Source of the DNA: Firmicutes bacterium UBA6811
GTDB lineage: Bacteria; Bacillota; SHA-98; UBA4971
Direction of reading: 5' to 3'
Assembly: GCA_002452295.1 (NCBI GenBank)
Contig: DKEX01000035.1
Coordinates: 23,054 to 49,105 of the forward strand
Length of the DNA: 26,052 bases
Shown here: positions 1-6,670 of the stretch, piece after piece
How positions within the stretch are numbered: the first letter of the stretch is position 1
How the letters are laid out: every line of letters begins with the position of its first letter
Notes under the pieces: model-generated
Database searches by the model: none
Told to the model about the DNA's origin: nothing
What the model saw: only the letters and a program-made list of their open reading frames with translations
Translations under genes and position numbers: made by a program

Positions 1-71
1 GATATGGGGCCACCGATGTAGTTCGGGACTATGCAGGAATTCCGCGGGTGGTTATCGCATACTACAGATGA
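1..71 (+). CDS. prmC: Release factor glutamine methyltransferase, C-terminal end (partial)
   Basis: This is the last 22 codons and stop (TGA 69-71) of a gene that enters from the left edge; the first whole codon starts at base 3. The readable end runs ...DVVRDYAGIPRVVIAYYR. It resembles the C-terminus of PrmC/HemK, where E. coli ends with a CRDYGDNERVTLGRYYQ-like sequence (recalled from memory). PrmC methylates the glutamine of the GGQ motif in peptide chain release factors. The assignment is supported by context, because prmC commonly lies just upstream of sua5/ywlC in Firmicutes and sua5 is the next gene here. The catalytic NPPY region is outside the window, so identity rests on a short tail plus synteny. 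Confidence 0.66.
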   Translation, partial: YGATDVVRDYAGIPRVVIAYYR

Positions 72-181
72 CCAAGCTAGAAGATGAATCATACTGCCCT
101 AAGGTGCGTGCTGGCATCGACTCGTTCGCTCACTTCGGCCGCTCACTTCGGATGGTGTGTCGGTGACATGACGGAGCGAGG

Positions 182-640
182 TGGCAACATACTTGCCACT
201 TTCGCGAGGGATCTGCCAAGAAAGTTGTCAGGTTCTCGGACGCCGACGCAAGAGTGCGCCTGATCTGACTAGAAACTAGCCACATTTTCGTGGAGCCTGG
301 CAAGAGACTTGCCACCTTCCCGCCGAACCTGCCAAGAAAGTTGTCACCCCCACTGGTGGCCGGGGCAGACTGGCAACAAAGTAGCCAGGTTGGGCGCAAA
401 AGTGGCAAGAAAGTAGCCACCTTCTCGCACAGACTGCCAAGATACTTGTCACCTTCATGGGGGGCCGGGTTGGACTGGCTAGAAAGTTGCCAGTACGAAC
501 GCAAAAGTGGCAAGAAAGTAGCCACCTTTCCGCTCCACCTGGCTAGAAAGTTGCCAATGTGCCGGTGTTTCGGCAGTGGAAGCGGCAAGCCTGGCTAAAA
601 TCTAGCCACTTCTGTCCGCAAGGTGGCTAGAAACTTGCCA
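182..640. repeat. Helically phased array of thirteen 17-bp palindromes
   Basis: Thirteen 17-bp units start at 182, 214, 266, 298, 330, 371, 403, 435, 476, 508, 540, 592 and 624. The consensus is TGGCWAGAAASTWGCCA, two 7-bp inverted arms around a 3-bp A-rich centre. Units 4 (298) and 13 (624) are perfect or nearly perfect palindromes. Start-to-start spacings are 32,52,32,32,41,32,32,41,32,32,52,32, so every unit lies within 1 bp of a multiple of 10.5 bp from the first. A 105-bp higher-order period (32+32+41) covers the middle. Units at 214, 330 and 435 share a TGCC...GTCA variant. Short open frames cross the array on both strands but only translate the repeat (for example GKKVATF), so I do not call them genes. 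Spacers are shorter than CRISPR spacers and resemble each other, and the repeat unit varies, so this is not CRISPR. It looks like a multi-site protein-binding array or a repeat-rich element end. A separate 12-bp direct repeat lies just outside it at 127-138 and 140-151. Confidence 0.93.
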
Positions 641-680
641 GGCCGGTCACGCTCGACGGGGCAGAGGCTCAAGTCGGTCA

Positions 681-710
681 TTCGCAACTTCGGGGTTGCT
701 CATCTATAGT
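681..710 (+). promoter_or_regulatory. Possible sigma-A promoter for sua5 (weak)
   Basis: A TTCGCA hexamer (681-686) and a TATAGT hexamer (705-710) are separated by 18 bp. They match the TTGACA and TATAAT consensus at 4 and 5 of 6 positions. A small GCAAC/GTTGC hairpin (684-699) lies within the spacer. The site is in the right place for sua5, between the palindrome array and the start codon, but the -35 match is poor. Confidence 0.3.
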
Positions 711-738
711 AGCGCCCGGCGGGTCTGTAGGAGGGGAA

Positions 739-1830
739 ATGGTGGACGAGCGCGACGCCATAGCGAGCGGCACCAGAATAGTGCGCCTTGACCCGGGCAA
801 CCCGGATATAGCGGCCATCCGGCGGGCGGCTGCCATAATCCGTGGAGGGGGCCTGGTGGCTTTCCCGACCGAGACCGTGTACGGGCTGGGCGCTGACGGG
901 CTGCGCGGCGACGCTGTTGAGAAGATCTTCACCGCCAAGGGGCGGCCGCAGGACAACCCCCTCATACTGCATGTCGCGGCCCCCGAGGACGCCCGGCGCG
1001 TCGCGGTGGAGGTCCCGCAGCTCGCGCAGAGGCTGATGGCCAGGTTCTGGCCCGGACCGCTCACCCTCGTGCTCCGAAAGAGGCCCGAGGTGCCGGCCGT
1101 GGTGTCCGCGGGCCTTCCCTCGGTGGGCGTCCGCATGCCGGATAACACCATCGCCCTTACCCTCATCGCCGAGTCCGGCGTCCCCATCGCCGCTCCCAGC
1201 GCAAACGTGTCCGGGAGGCCGAGCCCAACGTTGGCTGAACATGTGATAGCGGATCTTGCCGGCAGAATCGAGATGGTGCTCGATGGAGGCCCGACAACGG
1301 TGGGCGTGGAGTCCACCGTGCTCGACACGACGTCCAGCCCGCCGAGGGTCCTTCGGCCCGGCGGCATCACCATCGAGGAACTGCGGGAGGTGCTGGGCGA
1401 GGTGGCGGTGGCGTCCGTGGACGCAGCCGCCAGGGCTACCGGTCCCGTCCCGTCCCCCGGGATGAAATACACCCATTACGCTCCGAAGACGCCTGTGGTC
1501 CTTGTCGAGGGCGAGCCTGGCACGGTCGCCCGCCGCATACTCGACGAGATTGCGGCCCGCCACGCCGCGGGGGAGAGGGTGGGCGTGATGTGCTCGCAGG
1601 AAACGGAGGATCTCTACCGGGGCGTCGCCGATGTGGTGCGCGTCGCGGGCTCCAGGCGCGATCTTTCGACCGTGGCGGCGTCGCTCTTTGCCACGCTGCG
1701 CCTTTTCGACACCGGCGGGGTCGACGTGGCGTTCGCGGAGGGCTTCGACCAGGCGGGCCTGGGGTTCGCAATCATGAACCGCCTTCGCCGCGCCTCCGCG
1801 GGCCGCATCATCTATGCTCGGATGACATAA
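739..1830 (+). CDS. sua5: L-threonylcarbamoyladenylate synthase, Sua5 type
   Basis: A 363-residue protein that makes threonylcarbamoyl-AMP from threonine, bicarbonate and ATP, the first step of t6A37 modification of ANN-decoding tRNAs in the cytoplasm. The N-terminal YrdC/Sua5 domain (about residues 22-210) shows FPTETVYGLGAD (42-53), KGRPQDNPLI (67-76) and the APSANVSGRPSP segment (152-163), all family signatures. A C-terminal Sua5 domain follows the MKYTHYAPKTP linker (242-252), so this is the long Sua5 form rather than short TsaC. The ATG is preceded by GGAGGGG with good spacing. It heads a tight run with the phosphatase gene, whose start lies 20 bp after its stop. This corresponds to the ywlC-ywlE pair of Bacillus. 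Confidence 0.95.
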   Translation: MVDERDAIASGTRIVRLDPGNPDIAAIRRAAAIIRGGGLVAFPTETVYGLGADGLRGDAVEKIFTAKGRPQDNPLILHVAAPEDARRVAVEVPQLAQRLMARFWPGPLTLVLRKRPEVPAVVSAGLPSVGVRMPDNTIALTLIAESGVPIAAPSANVSGRPSPTLAEHVIADLAGRIEMVLDGGPTTVGVESTVLDTTSSPPRVLRPGGITIEELREVLGEVAVASVDAAARATGPVPSPGMKYTHYAPKTPVVLVEGEPGTVARRILDEIAARHAAGERVGVMCSQETEDLYRGVADVVRVAGSRRDLSTVAASLFATLRLFDTGGVDVAFAEGFDQAGLGFAIMNRLRRASAGRIIYARMT

Positions 1831-1850
1831 CCTGCAGGGAGGTGTCGGAT

Positions 1851-2378
1851 GTGGGCCTTCCAAAGCGGATAGTCGTGGTGTGCAGCGGGAACACGTGCAG
1901 GAGCGCGATGGCCGAGGCCATGCTGCGTCGCGCTCTTGCGGACGAGTTCGGCGGCCGGGCCGACGGCGTCGCCGTCGAATCGGCCGGCATCTCCGCGCGC
2001 GAGGGCGACCCGGCCTCCGAGAACGCCCGGGCCGTCATGATGGAGCGCGGCCTCGACATCTCGTCCCACCGCGCGCGCCTCCTGACCGAGGACGTCATCG
2101 AGGGCGCCGACCTCATGCTCGTCATGACGTCCGCCCACAGGCGGGCCGTGCTCTCCCGGCACCCGTCCATGGAGGGCAAGGTGTTCACGCTCAACGAGTT
2201 CGCCGGCCTCGCTCCCGAGCTCGGCCCCGACACCCACGACCCGTTCGGCGGGCCCGTGGAGGTATACCGGGCCACCGCAGACAACATCAAGAGGGCCATA
2301 GATGGCGCGATAAGGCGGATCAGGGGAATGTCTACGAAAAATCGCACAGGCCCGGAGGAACCTCCTGCATCAGAGTAG
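1851..2378 (+). CDS. ywlE: Low-molecular-weight phosphatase, protein-arginine-phosphatase type
   Basis: A 175-residue cytoplasmic phosphatase of the LMW-PTP family. The P-loop CSGNTCRS (residues 11-18) carries the nucleophilic Cys and the phosphate-binding Arg. The DPFGGP segment near the C-terminus supplies the general-acid Asp. The Thr in CxGNTCR, where tyrosine phosphatases usually have Ile, is the feature known in B. subtilis YwlE to favour phosphoarginine, so it probably reverses McsB-type arginine phosphorylation of proteins; that specificity is inferred. I chose GTG 1851 because GGGAGG (1837-1842) lies 8 bp upstream; GTG 1842 is in frame but overlaps the ribosome binding site. The C-terminal tail after the fold (STKNRTGPEEPPASE) is extra. 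It is followed by rpiB after 43 bp. Confidence 0.9.
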   Translation: MGLPKRIVVVCSGNTCRSAMAEAMLRRALADEFGGRADGVAVESAGISAREGDPASENARAVMMERGLDISSHRARLLTEDVIEGADLMLVMTSAHRRAVLSRHPSMEGKVFTLNEFAGLAPELGPDTHDPFGGPVEVYRATADNIKRAIDGAIRRIRGMSTKNRTGPEEPPASE

Positions 2379-2421
2379 AACCCCTCTTGGAGGGCGCAAG
2401 TAAGAAGGAGATGCTGCACCC

Positions 2422-2871
2422 GTGAGAGTTGCCATCGGCAGCGACCATGCCGGCTTCGAGATGAAGGAGAGCCTCAAGGAGTACGTGAAATCCCTCGGGC
2501 ACGAGGTGGAGGATTTCGGCGCGCCGTCCGCCGACCCCGTGGACTACCCCGACATAGGCTACAGGGCGGCGAAGGAGGTCGCCTCGGGGCGGTTCGCAAG
2601 GGGCGTCCTCATATGTGGGACTGGCATAGGCATGTCCATCGTGGCCAACAAGGTGCCGGGGGTGCGCGCGGCGCTGGCAGGCGACGTCGAGAGCGCGAGG
2701 CTCGCCCGGGAGCACAACAACGCGAACGTCCTTGCCCTCGGGGCGAGGATAATCGGCCTCGACCTCGCGCGCGAGATCGTCAGGATATTCCTTGAAACCG
2801 AGTTCGCCGGCGGGCGTCACGCCCGGCGCGTGGACAAGATCACGCTGGGTGAAGCGGGAAAGGGAGAGTGA
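2422..2871 (+). CDS. rpiB: Ribose-5-phosphate isomerase B
   Basis: A 149-residue RpiB/LacAB-family isomerase that interconverts ribose 5-phosphate and ribulose 5-phosphate in the non-oxidative pentose phosphate pathway. Key residues are visible: SDHAG (7-11), the catalytic Cys65 in ICGTGIGMS (64-72), and the REHNNANVLALG segment (97-108). Length is typical of the family. The start is GTG 2422, with AAGAAGGAG ending 11 bp upstream, a somewhat long spacing. The stop overlaps a possible GTG start of upp, and the more likely upp ATG is 2 bp downstream of it, so the two are probably translationally coupled. It supplies pentose phosphate for PRPP, which fits its position ahead of upp. Confidence 0.95.
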   Translation: MRVAIGSDHAGFEMKESLKEYVKSLGHEVEDFGAPSADPVDYPDIGYRAAKEVASGRFARGVLICGTGIGMSIVANKVPGVRAALAGDVESARLAREHNNANVLALGARIIGLDLAREIVRIFLETEFAGGRHARRVDKITLGEAGKGE

Positions 2872-2873
2872 GA

Positions 2874-3503
2874 ATGTCCAGGGTCCACCTTATCGACCAT
2901 CCTCTCATCCAACACAAGCTCACGTTCATCAGGGACAAGAACACCGGCTCCAAGGACTTCCGGGACCTTGTGAGCGAGGTCGCCACCCTCATGGCCTACG
3001 AGGTCACGCGGGACTTCCCGCTGGAGGACGCCGAGGTCGAGACGCCGATAGGCCTCGCCAGAACCAGGGTGATCGCCGGCAAGAAGGTCGGCATCATCGC
3101 CATCCTCAGGGCGGGCCTCGGCATGATCGACGGCATGCTCAAGCTGATACCCGCCGCAAAGGTCGGCCATATCGGCATATACCGGGACCCCGAGACCCTG
3201 AAGCCCATCGATTACTACTGCAAGCTGCCGCCGGACGTGTCCGAGCGCGACCTCATACTCGTGGACCCGATGCTGGCGACGGGCGGATCCGCCACCGCCG
3301 CCATCAGGTTCCTCAAGGAGCGCGGCGCGGTCAACATCAAGCTGATGGTGCTCATCGCCGCACCCGAGGGCATCAGGATGGTGCAGGAGCACCACCCCGA
3401 CGTGGATGTCTTCACTGCAGCCATAGACGAGCGGCTGAATTCGCACGGATACATAGTTCCCGGCCTTGGGGACGCCGGCGACAGGCTGTTCGGAACGAAA
3501 TGA
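2874..3503 (+). CDS. upp: Uracil phosphoribosyltransferase
   Basis: A 209-residue enzyme that condenses uracil with PRPP to give UMP in pyrimidine salvage. The PRPP-binding loop DPMLATGGSA is at residues 131-140, and the C-terminal GDAGDRLFGTK is the usual Upp ending. With ATG 2874 the length equals the family norm of about 209. AGGGAGAG (2861-2868) is placed for this start, while an in-frame GTG at 2868 overlaps the rpiB stop and is less likely. The stop overlaps the ATG of the dCMP deaminase gene, so salvage of uracil and supply of dUMP appear to be co-expressed. Confidence 0.96.
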   Translation: MSRVHLIDHPLIQHKLTFIRDKNTGSKDFRDLVSEVATLMAYEVTRDFPLEDAEVETPIGLARTRVIAGKKVGIIAILRAGLGMIDGMLKLIPAAKVGHIGIYRDPETLKPIDYYCKLPPDVSERDLILVDPMLATGGSATAAIRFLKERGAVNIKLMVLIAAPEGIRMVQEHHPDVDVFTAAIDERLNSHGYIVPGLGDAGDRLFGTK

Positions 3504-4045
3504 CTCGTGGCGGGAGGAGAGGGCGAGCGGGCTTGGATTTGGGTTTGGGTCAGGCGAGCGAGAGGCCGTCGTGGGACGAGTACTTCATGGAGATCGCGAA
3601 GATCGTGGCCAGCCGCTCGACCTGCCTTCGCAGGCAGGTCGGCGCCATCGCCGTGCGCGACAGGCGCATCCTCGCGACCGGCTACAACGGCGCGCCCACC
3701 GGGCTCGCCCACTGCGGCGAGGTCGGGTGCCTGCGCGCCCGGATGGATGTGCCTTCAGGCGAGAGGCACGAGCTGTGCAGGGGCCTCCATGCGGAGCAGA
3801 ACGTCATCATCCAGGCGGCCCTGCACGGCATAAGCATCAGGGGGGCGACCATATACTGTACAAACCAGCCATGCGTGCTGTGCGCCAAGATGCTGATAAA
3901 CGCGGGCATCATGGAGATCGTGTTCTCCGGGGATTACCCCGATGAGCTTGCGGCGAGCATCCTCGACGAGGCCGGGATCAGGGTGAGGCGGTTTGCCGCC
4001 GGGCCGCCGGAATCATCGTCGTCGGGTCATCGGGATCCGGCTTGA
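3500..4045 (+). CDS. comEB: dCMP deaminase (ComEB-like)
   Basis: A cytidine/deoxycytidylate deaminase family enzyme that converts dCMP to dUMP for thymidylate synthesis. The zinc-binding signature is clear: HAE (residues 97-99) with the catalytic Glu, and PCVLC (124-128). RPSWDEYFMEIA (22-33) is the usual N-terminal start of the family. The ATG at 3500 overlaps the upp stop (ATGA) but has no clear ribosome binding site. A TTG at 3533 lies 9 bp behind AGAGGG and could be the true start, giving 170 residues that still include the whole fold. The C-terminal tail (PPESSSSGHRDPA) is extra. A promoter for the next operon overlaps the stop codon. Confidence 0.9.
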   Translation: MTRGGRRGRAGLDLGLGQASERPSWDEYFMEIAKIVASRSTCLRRQVGAIAVRDRRILATGYNGAPTGLAHCGEVGCLRARMDVPSGERHELCRGLHAEQNVIIQAALHGISIRGATIYCTNQPCVLCAKMLINAGIMEIVFSGDYPDELAASILDEAGIRVRRFAAGPPESSSSGHRDPA

Positions 4046-4071
4046 CACGGTTTTCACCCCGGGGTTAGAAT
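4042..4071 (+). promoter_or_regulatory. Sigma-A-type promoter for wecA-wecB
   Basis: TTGACA (4042-4047), 18 bp, TAGAAT (4066-4071): a perfect -35 and a 5/6 -10. The -35 box overlaps the TGA stop codon of the dCMP deaminase gene. It is the best vegetative promoter match in the window and would start a leader of roughly 105 nt before wecA. That leader can form small hairpins, GCCCGG/CCGGGC (4106-4125) and CGACG/CGTCG (4125-4137). Confidence 0.78.
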
Positions 4072-4184
4072 GAGTTTGATGCGGCCCTACGCTGGGCATT
4101 CTCGTGCCCGGGCCGCGTGCCGGGCGACGGCCCGTCGCGGGGGCGGCGACCCGGTTCCCGTCGGAGAGGAAGTGCGAACCTGAC

Positions 4185-5246
4185 ATGTCGCCTTACATTT
4201 CCGCCTTCGTTGAGGCCCTTGTGGTTACTCTCGTCATGACCCCTGTCGTACGCGCCGCCGCTCTGCGTGCGGGGCTCGTTTACATGCCGAACTCGCGCAC
4301 GGTTCACAGGCAACCCATGCCGGTGCTCGGAGGGGTTGCCATTTTCATTGGGTTCATGGTGACCGTTTTGCACCGTGTGGGCCTCGGGCGAGACCTGCTC
4401 GGCCTTCTCGTTGGCTCCGCCATCATATTCGCCATGGGGGTGCGGGACGACATACGCGAACTTCGGCCCCTGCCCAAGTTCGCCGGGCAGATCGCCGCCG
4501 CGCTCGTTGCCGTCTACCTGGGCGTCCGCATAGAGTTCGTGACGAACCCCTTCGGTCCCGGGATGATATACCTCGGCTGGTGGGGCGCCCCGGTCACGTT
4601 CTTCTGGATTCTCGCGTTGACGAACGTGGTCAACTTCCTCGACGGGCTCGACGGCCTGGCTGCGGGAGTGTCCTCCATCGCCGCCTTCGCGCTCTTCTCG
4701 GTAGCCGCGGCGCGCGGCCAGGTGTTTGCGGCCACTCTTGCCATCGCCCTTGCGGGAAGCGCCGTGGGGTTCCTCCCGTTCAACTTCAACCCCGCGAAGA
4801 TCTTCATGGGCGACGCCGGCGCCATGCTCCTGGGGTTCGCCATCGCGGTCATCTCCGTCGAGGGAGCACTCAAGGGCGCTGCCACCATCGCGCTGGCCAT
4901 CCCCATGTTCGCCCTGGGGGTGCCCATCATCGACACCGCCTTTGCCATCGCGCGCCGCATGCACAACGGCACGCCGTTCTACCAGGCGGACAGGGGCCAC
5001 ATCCACCATCGCCTGCTCGCCAGGGGCTTTTCGCACCGGGGCGCAGTGGTGCTCATATACCTTGTCAGCGGCGTGCTGGCATCCTTCGCCGTCATGATGG
5101 CCCGCGTCCACGTGGCGGCCACTGCATACCTGGCCGTTGTCATCGTCCTGGGCGCTCTCCTGGCCGGCGTGGGCCGGTCTGGCCGCACCCACCCGCGTGC
5201 CACCGGCAGCACAGGCAGCACAGGCACGCAGGCCCACCACCGGTAA
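4185..5246 (+). CDS. wecA: Undecaprenyl-phosphate N-acetylglucosaminyl-1-phosphate transferase (WecA/TagO family)
   Basis: A polytopic membrane enzyme of the MraY/WecA/TagO family, 353 residues from ATG 4185, with about ten hydrophobic segments. It transfers a sugar-1-phosphate, most likely GlcNAc-1-P, from a UDP-sugar to undecaprenyl phosphate at the cytoplasmic face, starting teichoic-acid, O-antigen or other glycopolymer synthesis. Family motifs: DD (88-89), NFLDGLDGLAAG (150-161), FNFNPAKIFMGDAG (199-212) and HIHH (272-275). The open frame extends upstream to a GTG at 4104, but that part is Arg/Pro-rich and not family-like; GGAGAGGA (4163-4170) lies 14 bp before ATG 4185, slightly long. 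It is followed by wecB, which makes UDP-ManNAc. The exact acceptor polymer cannot be told from sequence. Confidence 0.92.
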   Translation: MSPYISAFVEALVVTLVMTPVVRAAALRAGLVYMPNSRTVHRQPMPVLGGVAIFIGFMVTVLHRVGLGRDLLGLLVGSAIIFAMGVRDDIRELRPLPKFAGQIAAALVAVYLGVRIEFVTNPFGPGMIYLGWWGAPVTFFWILALTNVVNFLDGLDGLAAGVSSIAAFALFSVAAARGQVFAATLAIALAGSAVGFLPFNFNPAKIFMGDAGAMLLGFAIAVISVEGALKGAATIALAIPMFALGVPIIDTAFAIARRMHNGTPFYQADRGHIHHRLLARGFSHRGAVVLIYLVSGVLASFAVMMARVHVAATAYLAVVIVLGALLAGVGRSGRTHPRATGSTGSTGTQAHHR

Positions 5247-5338
5247 CGCGCGGCCCGGGCGCGGCGGATACCGTGCGCGGCGGCAGGGCGGGGGCATTCG
5301 GCATCCAGCGTGCGCCTGCGGCCAGAAGGGGGTTTCCC

Positions 5339-6490
5339 GTGCCGAGAAGGAAGGTCATGGCGGTCTTCGGGACGCGCCCGGAGGCCATAAAGATGGCGCC
5401 CGTGGTGCGCGCCATTCGGGAGTGCGACGACATCGACACGGTCGTAGTGGTGACGGCCCAGCACAGGGAGATGCTCGACCAGGTGCTGGACCTCTTCGAC
5501 ATCGTCCCCGACTACGACCTGGATATCATGCGCGAGGGGCAATCCCTCACCGACATCGCAGTGCGGGCCCTCGTGGGGCTCGAGGGGCCCATCGTGAAGG
5601 AGAGGCCTGACCTCGTGCTGGTCCACGGCGACACATCCACCACGTTCGTGGCGAGCCTGGTGGCGTTCTACCATCACGTGCAGGTCGGGCACGTTGAGGC
5701 AGGCCTGCGGACCCACGACAAGTATTTCCCTTTCCCCGAGGAGATGAACAGGCGCCTCGCCGGGTGCCTCGCCGACATCCACTTCGCGCCCGTGGAGAAC
5801 CACAGGAGGAACCTGCTCTCGGAGGGCGTGCGGCCCGAGGCCGTCCACGTGACTGGCAACACCGTCATCGACGCCCTCATCGACGTGGCGGGGAGGCCGT
5901 ATGAGTTTCAAGACCCGGCCCTCGCGTCCATCGACTTCGAGCGCAGGCGAGTGCTTCTCGTCACGGCGCACCGCCGCGAGAACCTTGGCGAGCCGATGCG
6001 CGAGATATGCCGCGCCCTGAAAGACATCGCAGGCGCCCATCCCGATGTCGAGATCGTCTTTCCAGTCCACATGAACCCGCTGGTGAGAGCCGACGTCATG
6101 GGCATCCTGCGAGACGTCCCCCGCATCCACCTCATAGACCCCGTGGACTACCAGGTCATGGTGGCGCTCATGAAGAGGTGCTACATGGTCCTCACCGACT
6201 CCGGCGGGCTGCAGGAGGAGGCGCCATCCCTGGACAAGCCGGTCATAGTCCTTCGCGACGTTACCGAGCGGCCCGAGGGGCTGGAGGCCGGCACGCTCGT
6301 TTTGGCCGGCACCGACCGCAGGCGCATCGTCGAGTGGGCCGAGGATCTCCTGGAGGACGCGGAGTCACACGCCAGGATGGCCGGCGCACGAAACCCGTAC
6401 GGCGACGGGCGCGCCGCGGAGCGCATCCTCGGGGCCATCCTGTGGCGGCTTGGTCTTTCCTCCGGGCGTCCGGAGGATTTCCGCGGGTGA
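5339..6490 (+). CDS. wecB: UDP-N-acetylglucosamine 2-epimerase (non-hydrolysing)
   Basis: A 383-residue cytoplasmic enzyme that interconverts UDP-GlcNAc and UDP-ManNAc for surface polysaccharide or teichoic-acid linkage units. It has a GT-B-like fold with FGTRPEAIKMAP (10-21), HGDTSTT (96-102), HVEAGLRT (118-125), PEEMNR (133-138), TGNTVIDAL (172-180), TAHRREN (209-215) and DSGGLQEE (287-294), all conserved in the family. The GTG at 5339 is supported by AAGGGGG (5326-5332) with 6 bp spacing; the frame is open far upstream, but that region overlaps wecA and is not family-like. It lies 92 bp after wecA under the same promoter. Confidence 0.95.
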   Translation: MPRRKVMAVFGTRPEAIKMAPVVRAIRECDDIDTVVVVTAQHREMLDQVLDLFDIVPDYDLDIMREGQSLTDIAVRALVGLEGPIVKERPDLVLVHGDTSTTFVASLVAFYHHVQVGHVEAGLRTHDKYFPFPEEMNRRLAGCLADIHFAPVENHRRNLLSEGVRPEAVHVTGNTVIDALIDVAGRPYEFQDPALASIDFERRRVLLVTAHRRENLGEPMREICRALKDIAGAHPDVEIVFPVHMNPLVRADVMGILRDVPRIHLIDPVDYQVMVALMKRCYMVLTDSGGLQEEAPSLDKPVIVLRDVTERPEGLEAGTLVLAGTDRRRIVEWAEDLLEDAESHARMAGARNPYGDGRAAERILGAILWRLGLSSGRPEDFRG

Positions 6491-6539
6491 TTCGGGGCAC
6501 GATATACCATGAACTGGATGGCCGGGGGCGAGTTTCCAG

Positions 6540-6568
6540 TTGAAGCCCCGCGCTGCCGATGTTACACT
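6540..6568 (+). promoter_or_regulatory. Candidate sigma-A promoter for murA
   Basis: TTGAAG (6540-6545), 17 bp, TACACT (6563-6568); each hexamer matches consensus at 4 of 6. Spacing is ideal and the site lies in the 180-bp gap before murA. The match is moderate, so it is only a candidate. Confidence 0.4.
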
Positions 6569-6628
6569 CACTACGTGGCTGCTAGGGGCCGGGTTTTCGG
6601 CCTTCGCAGCCCTGGCGAGGTGTCAGGC

Positions 6629-6648
6629 GCCCGGGTTACCGCCCGGGC
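6629..6648 (+). promoter_or_regulatory. GC-rich hairpin just before the murA ribosome binding site
   Basis: GCCCGGG (6629-6635) pairs perfectly with CCCGGGC (6642-6648) around a 6-nt loop. It ends 5 bp before GGAGAGGAGG (6654-6663). There is no U-tract, so it is not a terminator of the usual kind. It could affect translation initiation or mRNA stability, which is inference. Confidence 0.45.
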
Positions 6649-6670
6649 TGTCTGGAGAGGAGGAAACCGC

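Noticed and set aside
130..598. Protein-coding genes of 102 and 152 codons within the palindrome array
   Set aside because: They overlap on both strands, merely translate the DNA repeat, and have no ribosome binding site or recognisable family.
182..640. CRISPR array
   Set aside because: Repeats are 17 bp, variable and palindromic, gaps are 15-35 bp and resemble each other through a 105-bp period, and no cas genes are present.
678..1863. Long minus-strand open frames opposite sua5 and most other genes
   Set aside because: They arise from high-GC third codon positions of the real + strand genes, and none shows a family motif.
4104..4184. N-terminal extension of WecA from GTG 4104
   Set aside because: The extra residues are Arg/Pro-rich and unlike the family, which begins with the first membrane helix after ATG 4185.
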